Below, piece after piece: positions 16,059-24,853 of a DNA stretch of 64,000 nt (its first letter is position 1; each line of letters begins with the position of its first letter). The DNA comes from a virus. The stretch is from the IMG/VR virus record IMGVR_UViG_3300023202_000383, positions 62,001-126,000 of that record; one strand, written 5' to 3'. Both the position numbers and the translations under genes were made by a program. A model generated the notes under the pieces. The model had not been told where the DNA came from and did not search any database. It saw only the letters and a program-made list of their open reading frames with translations.

Positions 16059-16733
16059 ATGCCCGGTTTTAATGTTAATACTGGATCTCCAGGTAACCAG
16101 AATTTATTTGGTCTGGATACCTTCAATCACCATCCAGGCAGAGCCTTTGTAGGCGGAACTGGTGGTGGTTCTGGTGTTGATTTGGGAAGAGTATATAGGT
16201 GGTTGGTAAGAATACGAAATGTCGGTTCTAATACCGAAATTGAATTCGCATTAGCTGCGAAAAAGATATCTAGGCCAGAATTTACATTTGAGAAAATAAC
16301 TATACATCAGGGGCAAAATGAGATGTACCTCCCTGGTAAGTATAAGTGGTCTCCAATAGAGATTGAATTCTATGAAAAATTGGAACTAAAAGATGTTAAT
16401 CCAACTGGACGCAACGGTGCATTTAGAGTAGATTATGCTCCAACAGAAAGCAAATCTACTGCTATGCTAAGGAGATGGTGGTCACAAACTGTTTCCGATT
16501 ATAAATTGCATTCGATAAATCCGTCATTTAAGAAGATCATAGATATATATATGACAGATGGAAATGGGAGGCCAGCTCATGTGTGGAAATTGTTCGGAGC
16601 ATGGCCCATGAGTGTAAGTGGGTCTAGCTTCGACAATACTTCAACTGAACTATCAACATCGACCGTGAAAATATCATATGATACTGCTGAAGAACATGGA
16701 GCAAATGGATTTATAAATGATGAGGGCCTTTAA
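16059..16733 (+). CDS. tail tube-like protein (paralogue 2)
   Basis: 224 residues, MPGFNVNTGS start. Same order of elements as its upstream neighbour: VYRWLVRIRN, ISRPEFTFEKITIHQG, LPGKYKWSPIEIEFYE, VWKLFGAWPMSVSGSSFD and a final STVKISYDTAEE strand. Probably a variant tube subunit at a tail end or in the baseplate cap. It begins five bases after the previous stop and overlaps the next gene at TAATG. Confidence 0.7.
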   Translation: MPGFNVNTGSPGNQNLFGLDTFNHHPGRAFVGGTGGGSGVDLGRVYRWLVRIRNVGSNTEIEFALAAKKISRPEFTFEKITIHQGQNEMYLPGKYKWSPIEIEFYEKLELKDVNPTGRNGAFRVDYAPTESKSTAMLRRWWSQTVSDYKLHSINPSFKKIIDIYMTDGNGRPAHVWKLFGAWPMSVSGSSFDNTSTELSTSTVKISYDTAEEHGANGFINDEGL

Positions 16734-17332
16734 TGCCTGGATTCAAATTAGGCAAAATAGATAGTGGTACCAGGCGAGCTCTAGGTCCGAGCGATGTTGT
16801 ATATTCATATACTTGGGAAATCACAAGTCTGCCTTTCAATAGAGTATTCACGCAGGGGAATAGCCTTTTAAATAATATCCGCGAAAAAATTACTGGCCAG
16901 AGCAGCGTCCAGATATATGCTAAAGATGTGACTCTTCCGACATATAATTTCATAGATGAGAAGTATAAAAGTGCATCTCTTTCATATAAATATGCTAAAG
17001 AGATAAATTGGAATGACGTCAAGATAACGTTTTATGATACTAGGGGGATCATTAACCTTCTAAATTTAATGACCAGGCAAACTTGGGATAGGAATACTGG
17101 CATACGGCCAGCTGTGGAGTATAAGTTTGATAGTGTTATAACTGTGTTTAGGGGCGACGATGCCAATGTAAGGGATCGCAGCATTATTAGAGAAATAGAA
17201 GAAACATATAAATTAAGAGGGAGTTGGATCAAGCAACTAGATCAGGCACCTCTAACGTATGAAAGTAGTGATGCGCATACCGTGTCTGTGATCTTATCAT
17301 ATGATTGGGCGGAGTACGATCCGTCTGAATAA
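16733..17332 (+). CDS. tail tube-like protein (paralogue 3)
   Basis: 199 residues, MPGFKLGKIDSG start. Elements match paralogues 1 and 2 (VTLPTYNFIDEKY, YAKEINWNDVKITFYDTRG, YKLRGSWIKQLDQAPLTYES, HTVSVILSYDWAEYD) but it is the most diverged. TAATG overlap with the upstream gene implies coupled translation. Confidence 0.68.
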   Translation: MPGFKLGKIDSGTRRALGPSDVVYSYTWEITSLPFNRVFTQGNSLLNNIREKITGQSSVQIYAKDVTLPTYNFIDEKYKSASLSYKYAKEINWNDVKITFYDTRGIINLLNLMTRQTWDRNTGIRPAVEYKFDSVITVFRGDDANVRDRSIIREIEETYKLRGSWIKQLDQAPLTYESSDAHTVSVILSYDWAEYDPSE

Positions 17333-17370
17333 TTTTGATGTATTTTATATTATAGCAACTGGAGATAAAT

Positions 17371-18333
17371 ATGCCTCCGCAAGAAAATGAAATTCCGCTA
17401 GATAATCAACCAGCCGAAGACGTTCAAGGCGTTCAAGGCGTTCAAGGCGTTCAAGGCGTTCAAGGACCTAAAACGACTGATGCACAGGGCCCAGAAAAAT
17501 CTGAGGCTCATAATTTAATAGACCAAATCATCCATATGGGGTCGAAGGACTTACTGCCTTGGGAAGAGGTGGTGCTTCCAAGTCTTGGCCTCTATTATAA
17601 TGATAGAATCCCTGACGGTAAGGTTGCTGTCAGAGCAATGGATGTGCATGTAGAGAAAATCTTAGCGAATACGCGATTGGTTCAATCTGGTCATGCTATA
17701 GAACATTTGTTTGCTAGATGTGTGCAATTGCCAGAGGGTGTCGATGCATTGAGTTTGCTGGTTAGTGACAGGACATTTTTGTTATATGTGATACGCGGAA
17801 TTACGTACGGCAACAAATATGAATTCCTTGCAACGTGCGGAGATTGCGGTCAATCATCGACATTTCTTTATGACATCAATAAGATGTCAGAGACGATAAA
17901 GCAAGCAAACCCGGATCTTGGCAAGGAGCCGTTCAAGGTTCCTTTGCCCATGCTTAGTAAGAAATTCGATAAGGATGTGTGGGTTGGCGTTAGATTTGCT
18001 AGGGGCAGAGATGCGTTCGAGCTTATGGAACGCAAGAAAATGAACAGAAGAATTGGGACTTCTGTTGGTGAAATGTCTGCTGAAGAGAATGATGATGTCA
18101 CTGAGAATTTAGCAGTACTTATACAAAACTTCATGGGTGAAACAATAGGCCCAGATAAGATTAGGGCATTTGTTGATACTTTGCATGCATCCGATTCGTC
18201 TACTATAAGAGAATTCATTAGGAAAAATGAGCCGGGCATTGACTCTACTGTCAACCTACAGTGCCCGGTATGCGACTCTTCTCTTAGAATTGCTTTGCCG
18301 ATTACTGAAACCTTTTTTCGTCGGGCGGGATAG
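17371..18333 (+). CDS. gp26-like baseplate hub assembly protein, zero frame
   Basis: 320 residues with a good ribosome site (ctggagataaatATG). After a disordered N-terminus carrying five VQG repeats comes LPSLGLYYNDRIPDGKVAVR, a typical start of T4-like hub proteins of the gp26 group, then LLVSDRTFLLYVIRGITYG. Two zinc pairs are seen, CGDCGQ at about 155 and CPVCDSS at about 300. It stops ten codons after a TTTTTT run at 18313-18318. Homologous proteins, as I recall them, continue past this point with a Phe-Phe motif and a helical tail, which here lies in frame +1 (18317-18550). See findings for frameshifting versus indel. Confidence 0.65.
   Translation: MPPQENEIPLDNQPAEDVQGVQGVQGVQGVQGPKTTDAQGPEKSEAHNLIDQIIHMGSKDLLPWEEVVLPSLGLYYNDRIPDGKVAVRAMDVHVEKILANTRLVQSGHAIEHLFARCVQLPEGVDALSLLVSDRTFLLYVIRGITYGNKYEFLATCGDCGQSSTFLYDINKMSETIKQANPDLGKEPFKVPLPMLSKKFDKDVWVGVRFARGRDAFELMERKKMNRRIGTSVGEMSAEENDDVTENLAVLIQNFMGETIGPDKIRAFVDTLHASDSSTIREFIRKNEPGIDSTVNLQCPVCDSSLRIALPITETFFRRAG
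17422..17466 (+). repeat. five tandem 9-bp repeats (gttcaaggc)
   Basis: Five units in a row, the last ending gga, coding for Val-Gln-Gly repeats in the flexible N-terminal tail of the hub protein. In-frame unit length means copy number can vary without breaking the gene. Confidence 0.9.
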
Positions 18334-18550
18334 TTTTGCGATAGACAATGAGTATTATCATATTCTTGAGCAGCAGTTCCAGCTCAAGATGCAAGGCAAT
18401 CTCAGCTTAATAGAACAAACAATGCTTAATGCCGAAGACCGCCAATGGTGGATAAATAGGCTCAACAAGCATTTCGAAGAACAGAATAAGAAGCAAACCA
18501 CTCAGCAGCCGATGAGCGACATGCCGCCGCTCCCGGATTATCCTCAATAA
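18317..18550 (+). CDS. frame +1 continuation of the hub protein or small overlapping gene
   Basis: After the T6 run the +1 frame reads VGRDSFAIDNEYYHILEQQF (cut), then LSLIEQTMLNAEDRQWWINRLNK split over the next residues, and ends in a Gln/Pro-rich tail. The frame has no ATG before Met at KMQGNL, so a separate start is unlikely. The helical pattern, with an aromatic near the junction and a W-I-N-R-L helix, fits the C-terminal segment of T4-like hub/chaperone proteins. Either a +1 programmed shift at acc-ttt-ttt-c or one extra T in the homopolymer explains it. The start given is the first codon after the presumed shift. Confidence 0.5.
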   Translation, partial: FVGRDSFAIDNEYYHILEQQFQLKMQGNLSLIEQTMLNAEDRQWWINRLNKHFEEQNKKQTTQQPMSDMPPLPDYPQ

Positions 18551-18578
18551 TTCAAATATATTGTGAGGAGGTATCCGG

Positions 18579-19388
18579 ATGCCTGAGTTTACTAGAATAT
18601 CTGGCAGAAGAGGGTCTGTTGTAAATCTGGACGTCGATTTTTATAAAGGCGGCCAGCTTGCCGATCCAATACTGTACAGAGTTGAAATATTCAGGGGTAA
18701 AGTTACACCTGAAAATATTGTCGCTGCATTTCAGTTAGATGAGCCAGAATCCAGTTCATATCCATTGCCGGTTGTGCAATTGGAGGATTCTAGCGGTCCG
18801 ATAGCTGGCAAATTCAGGCTTCCGTGGTTAGTTCCGGACGATCTTGTGGTTCCGGACACCTATTTTGACACTTGGTTTTTCTTTACTAGTGATCCAAGAT
18901 CTGGATCTGGCGATACGTTAGAAAACCATCAAGATGAATTAATAGAAGCTTGCCATAGATTCTTTGTTTATCCTGATGAGTGGCACACAGACCCTAAATT
19001 GCAGACAATTAGGTTTGGATATGAGCCCCTTGATCAGAAGTTCCACAAGCCTGAAGTTCGTCCTTTAGAGGTTGGCGTAATGCCGTTACCTCTTTATGAT
19101 TTTGATTTCAATTTAATAGTGCCTATGATACCGTTCATGCAGGCGACTATATCGATAGAGACTGAAAATTGCGAGTCGCTGGTAGAGGACGAACCGATGG
19201 AGATAAAGCTCCGTCAAGGAGCATATAGAACTAATCCGTTTGTGTTTAGTTACCTTCTCGATACGTCGCAATTTCTTATAGGCACATATAGATATAGAAT
19301 TACTACTACGTTGCCGTGTGGTACCACTAGGGTCAGTCCGACCTTTATATTTACGATAAGTGGTATCGGCCAACGTGTTGGAACATGA
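18579..19388 (+). CDS. hypothetical tail/baseplate protein
   Basis: 269 residues with one of the best ribosome sites in the window (gtgaggaggtatccggATG). Beta-rich, with Ig-like-looking stretches (GSVVNLDVDFYKGGQL, ATISIETENCESLV, GTYRYRITTTLPCGTTRVSP). No family recognised. It overlaps the primase start (ATGA at 19385). Confidence 0.6.
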   Translation: MPEFTRISGRRGSVVNLDVDFYKGGQLADPILYRVEIFRGKVTPENIVAAFQLDEPESSSYPLPVVQLEDSSGPIAGKFRLPWLVPDDLVVPDTYFDTWFFFTSDPRSGSGDTLENHQDELIEACHRFFVYPDEWHTDPKLQTIRFGYEPLDQKFHKPEVRPLEVGVMPLPLYDFDFNLIVPMIPFMQATISIETENCESLVEDEPMEIKLRQGAYRTNPFVFSYLLDTSQFLIGTYRYRITTTLPCGTTRVSPTFIFTISGIGQRVGT

Positions 19389-20368
19389 TAAAGCCCACTC
19401 CTGAACAGATATCTGCGTGGATTGAATCGAATTTTGATACAAAGCCCAGAAAGGGCGGGCTTGAACTACGTATCAATAATCCATTCGATGGCGATACTGG
19501 ATATCATATGAACATATCTGTGGTTAAGGCATGTTGTCATGATTGGCGTGGAGATGATTGGGCTAGGGGATATAAACCGTCATTCCTTAGATTCGTGCAG
19601 TTATATCGCAATTGCAGCTTCGCTCAAGCTGTTAAAGAGGTGTGCGGCCAAGATGTTACTATTAGGTCTCTGCAGAATAAATTGCGCGATGATGCTAAAA
19701 AGGCTGAAGAAAAGAAGAAATCTGAGAATCTTGGGTTACCTAAAAACAAGAAAATCGTAGAATCGGATTCTAGATTCGCTAGGATTGTCAAAAATTGGCT
19801 CAAGTCCAGAGGGTTAACGGAAGAGCTTATGGAATTATATGACATTCGCTATGCTGGTGGCGATGTCATATGGCCATATTATGAATATGATGAATTGGTT
19901 TATTGGCAGAGCCGTAATTATATGAATAAAAATTTTCTTTTCCCGCCTGAAGATGTAGGGGTTACGAAGGGAATGTTCATATATGGGTTCGACTTGATAG
20001 AGCCTAGTGATTATATTATAATTACAGAGGCGATATTCGATTGTATGACTATTGGTGCCCAGTGTTGCGCCAGTGGTGGTGCTGCGTTGACAAATATGCA
20101 GATTAGAAAGATAAAGGCGTTGAACCCGGTCAATGGTGTAATTCTGGCACCCGACAATGATGAAGCGGGGCTCAAGAGCTTACGGGACAACTATTTCCTT
20201 ATTGAGAAATACTTCAAGGTATATCACAGTATCCCTCCGAAGTTCCACGGCAAGAAAGACATAAAGGACTGGAACGACTTAGGCCGCATTGTAGGATTCA
20301 GAAAAACGAGAGAGATATTTGAGTCGTCTATTAAGAAATTAGAAATTAGCGACGTCGCCAAATTATAA
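19385..20368 (+). CDS. DnaG/T4 gp61-like DNA primase with Toprim domain, zinc site lost
   Basis: 327 residues. The N-terminal part keeps the shape of the primase zinc domain (NPFDGDTGYHMNIS, ACCHDW) but lacks the four ordered Cys/His ligands. The catalytic part has the Toprim elements IITEAIFDCMTIGA (Glu), ASGGAALT and VILAPDNDEAGLKSLRDNY (the DxD-like acidic motif). Role: makes RNA primers for phage lagging-strand synthesis, usually with a replicative helicase. It is translationally coupled inside a tail operon, which is an unusual place for it. Confidence 0.72.
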   Translation: MIKPTPEQISAWIESNFDTKPRKGGLELRINNPFDGDTGYHMNISVVKACCHDWRGDDWARGYKPSFLRFVQLYRNCSFAQAVKEVCGQDVTIRSLQNKLRDDAKKAEEKKKSENLGLPKNKKIVESDSRFARIVKNWLKSRGLTEELMELYDIRYAGGDVIWPYYEYDELVYWQSRNYMNKNFLFPPEDVGVTKGMFIYGFDLIEPSDYIIITEAIFDCMTIGAQCCASGGAALTNMQIRKIKALNPVNGVILAPDNDEAGLKSLRDNYFLIEKYFKVYHSIPPKFHGKKDIKDWNDLGRIVGFRKTREIFESSIKKLEISDVAKL

Positions 20369-20656
20369 TTTCTTTATTTCATATTTTCTTAATATCGTAA
20401 GCTTTGATGGATCAGTGCTGTATGTTCTGAATGCTTTGCCATATTCCGGGCAATATTCTTTAAACCAATCTATTTTCTCCTGTGGGGTCATTATGTCTAT
20501 ATATAATAGGTGATCTCTCATAATTGTAACGGTATTATCTGATAGCTTTTCTGCCAGAAGGCATTTTACTTTGCCTTCTGACTCTTCTAGTGGGTATATA
20601 AGTATGTAGGATGTTTTGGAATCCCCCTTATACCTGCACCAGTATAGTTCCTGCAT
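20363..20656 (-). CDS. hypothetical protein, convergent to primase
   Basis: 97 residues from the inner Met (MQELYWCRYKGDSKTSYIL). The longer 113-residue version would overlap the start of the plus-strand gene at 20692, so the inner start is preferred. Alternating hydrophobic strands (YILIYPLEES, VKCLLAEKL, VTIMRDHLLYIDI) suggest a small alpha-beta protein. Its stop overlaps the primase stop by 6 bp. Function unknown. Confidence 0.5.
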   Translation of the reverse strand: MQELYWCRYKGDSKTSYILIYPLEESEGKVKCLLAEKLSDNTVTIMRDHLLYIDIMTPQEKIDWFKEYCPEYGKAFRTYSTDPSKLTILRKYEIKKL

Positions 20657-20691
20657 GGATATGAAATACTGGTTACAAATATAAATGAGAT

Positions 20692-22191
20692 ATGGTACTA
20701 CCACAAACTACATCATGGTCAGTAGACCTATATATAGGAACTTCAGATACAAATCTTGGTGGAGAAAGATTTACTGGTGGCAGACGTAGATCTGGCTTGA
20801 ATGCTGTGCAGAAGTTTGAAGTAGTCAGTTTTATAAATCACGGCACCATGATAAGGGCTAAAGTCGAATCGCCAGATTTGCAACTCAATGCGATTTTTGA
20901 TGATGAATACTTGATGAATGCTAGAAAGCTTGATCAGCCTACATTGGTTAGATATAGAGTAAAGTGGGCTGAGGGTGACGAATCTATTGCTAAATGGCAG
21001 ACAGCGATACTGACTGATATACATACCAATGGAAAGGCCGCTAGAGGGGCGTCATTCGAATTTATAGCGATAGATCCAATTACATTTTTTGTCACTCAGG
21101 GGTCGGCATCTGGAAGAGTGTACAAAGGAAGAGTTGGTACTACTGAAGTAAATGGTCGCAAGATTAAAGGCGTAATTGAGCAAGTTCTTGACGATTACGT
21201 GCCAGATAAAATAACGCTTTCTGTGCCCCAAGGTAGGCAAGATATAGACGGCAACAGGAGAGTTTTCAATATAAAGAAGTTTGTGTCTGCTACAACAGAT
21301 GCTCCTCATAGATATCATATGATGAGACAAGATCCCAAGACATTTATAATGTCCATGTTAGATTGGTCAGCAGATTTCCTAGCGGATACTAATAGCGAGT
21401 CGACATCTTGGATTATAAATTATGGTGAAGATGTTGATGAACGCGGCCAAGTTACTCTCAGCATAAATATTGAAGAAAGTTATGCTCCTTGGCTTCGCAG
21501 CAGGCCGTTTAAAGACCAGACAAAAACGATTATCCTTAGATATGGTGGCACTAACGATCAAAAACTTAGAGATATAATAAAATGGGAGTTTTTAGCTAGT
21601 CCATTTGTCTCTGTTATCAATACTAGATTGGCTACTAGTGGAATATCCGCTATTTCTGGGCAATATCTAGACATAACAAATGCCAATGAATCTGATGAAG
21701 TGTTTGTTGATGATACTAATACTGGGAATAAGTCTAATCCTAGGATAGACATAAGCCGTGGGTTCGCTAAGCCGGAAATCATCAATAGGGGTAGCACTAT
21801 TGGTGGTCTTGGCACAACATATATCCCATCAGTTCCTGAATTTAGCGCTGGAGAACTTGGCAGAAAATACGGTCAATATATAACTGGCAGATCTAGGCAG
21901 ACATATTTCAATATGATAAATTTAGTTAGCAGATTAAAGATAACTTCTAGAGGAGTACCAGACTTATTCGACCCTACGGAATTGGGCAAATCATTCGTGA
22001 ATGTTCAATTCCAGAGACCGCAGGTGTCTGCCGAGGATGTTAATTTGAGGACTTTGTTTGATGGTAATTGGCTGCTATATGGATGGAACCATAGATTAAC
22101 AAGATTAAATGGTAATTGGGAAACTGATTTATATGTTTCTAGGTTCGATTATGATGCTAATGCTATACCAGGACCATTAGGAAATGCCTGA
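20692..22191 (+). CDS. putative baseplate hub/tail structural protein
   Basis: 499 residues, beta-rich, with no signal or membrane segment. Stretches such as FEVVSFINHGTMIRAKVESP, WQTAILTDIHTNGKAARGAS, FIMSMLDWSADFLADTNS and LDGNWLLYGWNHRLTR-like text (FDGNWLLYGWNHRLTR) suggest a hub domain of the gp27 type, which sits under the tube. The position just before the tape measure supports a hub role, but I do not recognise the family with certainty. Confidence 0.5.
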   Translation: MVLPQTTSWSVDLYIGTSDTNLGGERFTGGRRRSGLNAVQKFEVVSFINHGTMIRAKVESPDLQLNAIFDDEYLMNARKLDQPTLVRYRVKWAEGDESIAKWQTAILTDIHTNGKAARGASFEFIAIDPITFFVTQGSASGRVYKGRVGTTEVNGRKIKGVIEQVLDDYVPDKITLSVPQGRQDIDGNRRVFNIKKFVSATTDAPHRYHMMRQDPKTFIMSMLDWSADFLADTNSESTSWIINYGEDVDERGQVTLSINIEESYAPWLRSRPFKDQTKTIILRYGGTNDQKLRDIIKWEFLASPFVSVINTRLATSGISAISGQYLDITNANESDEVFVDDTNTGNKSNPRIDISRGFAKPEIINRGSTIGGLGTTYIPSVPEFSAGELGRKYGQYITGRSRQTYFNMINLVSRLKITSRGVPDLFDPTELGKSFVNVQFQRPQVSAEDVNLRTLFDGNWLLYGWNHRLTRLNGNWETDLYVSRFDYDANAIPGPLGNA

Positions 22192-24853
22192 TCCACTTGA
22201 CATAGTAGGCAAAATATCGTTTGCGCTCGACGAAGGCAGCGTGGGCGATGTACGCAATCAGTTAAGCGACATTGCAGACGAAATATCTGGTGAATTTGGT
22301 GGAACTATATCTGATATGTCAAAAAAGGCATCAGAGGGAGTGAAAGAATGGAAGGCTGATGTTGATAAGGTTACCCATGAATATCGGAAGCTTGAGCGAG
22401 CTATTAGAAGAGGCGACATAACAACAGAAGAGGCGATAAAAGGATATGAAGAACTCAGCAAGCAGGCCGATCTATTGCATGAGCAGGAAGAAGCAATTGG
22501 GGTTGCACATGATGTTTTAACTGCAAAAAGAATTGATAATTTGGATATGATTCAAAAAAGTAGTGATAAAAGTCTAGAAAATCTTAAAAAAGAGCATAGT
22601 CTGCTTGGTAAAATAGACAAGGTTATGGCTGGGTTTGGTGTGAAAACCAAATTTGCCGAACTTACCGATGCTAAGAAAGCAATGGCTGCTGCCGCCGGAT
22701 TCTTGCAAGAGAAGGTTAAAGAACTCTTTATAGAGCAAGGAAAATACATCACTCAAAATTTTGTGATGTACGGGTCCATAACTGATATTAATGAACAGAT
22801 ATTAGAAGCCGGTGCTGGGTTTGGTGTTCTGTCGAAAACAGCTAGGGAATCTGCTGAACAATTAATGGCCCAATCGATAAATTTAGGAAGATTGGAAACA
22901 TCGTTAGGAGACTTGGCTGGTGAAGTTGGTAATTTTGTAGACATGACCGGCGTATCTGCAGCTTCTGCGGCCAAATTAACTAAGCAATTTGAGGCTCAAG
23001 GCTTAAGCATGGGCCATTTAAGAAGCATGTTTGAAACAGTCAAAGGGGCCATGGCCGGATTCGCTGTCACCGGAGAGGAAGCTGGTCAAATAATCGATAG
23101 GCTTGCGAAATCTGCAATGATGCTCACTGCCAGAATGGGCGAGACGAGATTTGCAGAGTATTCCGAGAAGCTATCGGTTGTGATGGGCTTAACGAAAGGA
23201 GTAGGTGGAGATTTACAAGCTGTTAGTCAAGTTTTTCAAACATTAGAGACAGATGCCACAAAATTTGCTGTCGCATTGGGTGCTGAAGGATTATATGCTC
23301 CGCTAGAAGACCAAATAGGCATTATAATAGAAAGATCCGATGAACTAATGCAAATGGTTAAGGGAACGCCAGAGTTTATGCAAGAACAGATGGCTCAAGC
23401 TATGCTCAATATGTCTATGGGTACAGTGCGGGCGTTCCAATTGATAAGAAAAGAGGCAGCGAAAGAATTTGGCAAAACTGTTGACGAGATAACGCCTGCA
23501 ATGATAAAATCATATGCTGAGCAGAAAAGGATTCATACAGACGCCATCAGAAATTTCACGGAGCTTACTGAATCTTTTGTAAATAATATAAAAGTATTAT
23601 TGGTACCGTTGGTGAAAGGTATAAATTATATTTCTGAATTGTTAGTATCAGGAATGAGAGCTGTAGAAAAATGGACTGAAGGATGGGATGATTGGGCTAA
23701 AATAACAGGCACTGTCATAGCTTCAATAACGTCGATAGCTTTGGCTATTGCCACATTAATAGGCGGCCTTAAGTTATTTAGTAAGACTGCGTCTGCAGTT
23801 GTTAGCGATATCGCCGAGGCATTTATTGATAATTTGTCGTACGCAATATTTAGGGCTATGAAGGCTATCGGCGCAGGTCTAACAGCGATGTCTAGAGGTC
23901 TTCGTGCTCTTGCGAATCCGAAAGTGGTTGTGGGTCTTGTGTTATTGACTGCTTCGGCTATTGGATTAGGATTTGCGCTAAAATTGGCAGCGCCGTTTGT
24001 TGAGGCATTTGGAAAAGCGCTTACCGACGTTCTCAAAGAAATAACTATTGAAAAGGCTGCGGCAGTCGGGGTGCTTGGGGTATCATTTGCTGCTTTCGGC
24101 GGTGCTTTGGCGTTGGGAGCTGTTGGGATGTTTGCCGGTGCTGCTGCAATGGCGGCATTAGCAGGTCCGATGGAGCGTGTTGTAGATGCTGCATTTAAAG
24201 TTAGGTCTATAGGCCCTAGATTCCATCAATCGTTTGAGAATATAGCGAAAGGCGTGGAAGCGATAGCCGAATCGAGTTGGCTAAGATTTTCAGCTGGTGC
24301 TGCTTCGATAGCTTTTGGCTTGAGAATGATCACTAGTGCTGTATCTAGTAACATAGCATCGGCTTCGTTGATACCGGACGTTGCAGATGCCCTATCTAAT
24401 ATGTCTAGATCTATATCGATGTTTTCAGATGTCGAGGATATTAGGAAAGTTGGGCCTGCTCTTGATTCTGCTTTAGTATCTATGGACAAATCACTCGAGA
24501 AGTACTCTGATTCAATAGTCGAGAATATAACCAATGTAAGCGATTCCTTGGCGGCCATGATCGATAATTTAGAGAGGATGCAAAAATCTGCCGAAGAGGT
24601 GAGAGCCAAAACTGTCTTGCCTGGTGGTGTCAACGCGCCGCCAGCTGCCGGTGGTGGAACAGATGCATCTAGCACAATAGTTGAAAAATTGGATGAATTG
24701 ATAGCTGTTGCGGTTGGTATGAATATAGATGGCAAAAATATTGAAGAAGTCAGAGCAGCTTTGATAGAATATCTACCGATAATTGCCGAGAACGAATCTG
24801 CTGCCTCTGGAGGAATTTCTAGATTCGCTTCGCATTGGGGTATGTCACCATAA
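22184..24853 (+). CDS. tail tape measure protein
   Basis: 889 residues overlapping the previous gene by 8 bp. Long helical N-terminal half (LERAIRRGDITTEEAIKGYEEL, cut in the middle), then Gly/Ala-rich hydrophobic segments at about 510-540 (AKITGTVIASITSIALAIA), 590-610 and 630-670 (AAAVGVLGVSFAAFGGALAL), and a Pro/Gly linker near the C-terminus (PGGVNAPPAAGGG). This mix of coiled coil and membrane-active segments is typical of tape measures, which fix tail length and enter the membrane on injection. Confidence 0.75.
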   Translation: MPDPLDIVGKISFALDEGSVGDVRNQLSDIADEISGEFGGTISDMSKKASEGVKEWKADVDKVTHEYRKLERAIRRGDITTEEAIKGYEELSKQADLLHEQEEAIGVAHDVLTAKRIDNLDMIQKSSDKSLENLKKEHSLLGKIDKVMAGFGVKTKFAELTDAKKAMAAAAGFLQEKVKELFIEQGKYITQNFVMYGSITDINEQILEAGAGFGVLSKTARESAEQLMAQSINLGRLETSLGDLAGEVGNFVDMTGVSAASAAKLTKQFEAQGLSMGHLRSMFETVKGAMAGFAVTGEEAGQIIDRLAKSAMMLTARMGETRFAEYSEKLSVVMGLTKGVGGDLQAVSQVFQTLETDATKFAVALGAEGLYAPLEDQIGIIIERSDELMQMVKGTPEFMQEQMAQAMLNMSMGTVRAFQLIRKEAAKEFGKTVDEITPAMIKSYAEQKRIHTDAIRNFTELTESFVNNIKVLLVPLVKGINYISELLVSGMRAVEKWTEGWDDWAKITGTVIASITSIALAIATLIGGLKLFSKTASAVVSDIAEAFIDNLSYAIFRAMKAIGAGLTAMSRGLRALANPKVVVGLVLLTASAIGLGFALKLAAPFVEAFGKALTDVLKEITIEKAAAVGVLGVSFAAFGGALALGAVGMFAGAAAMAALAGPMERVVDAAFKVRSIGPRFHQSFENIAKGVEAIAESSWLRFSAGAASIAFGLRMITSAVSSNIASASLIPDVADALSNMSRSISMFSDVEDIRKVGPALDSALVSMDKSLEKYSDSIVENITNVSDSLAAMIDNLERMQKSAEEVRAKTVLPGGVNAPPAAGGGTDASSTIVEKLDELIAVAVGMNIDGKNIEEVRAALIEYLPIIAENESAASGGISRFASHWGMSP

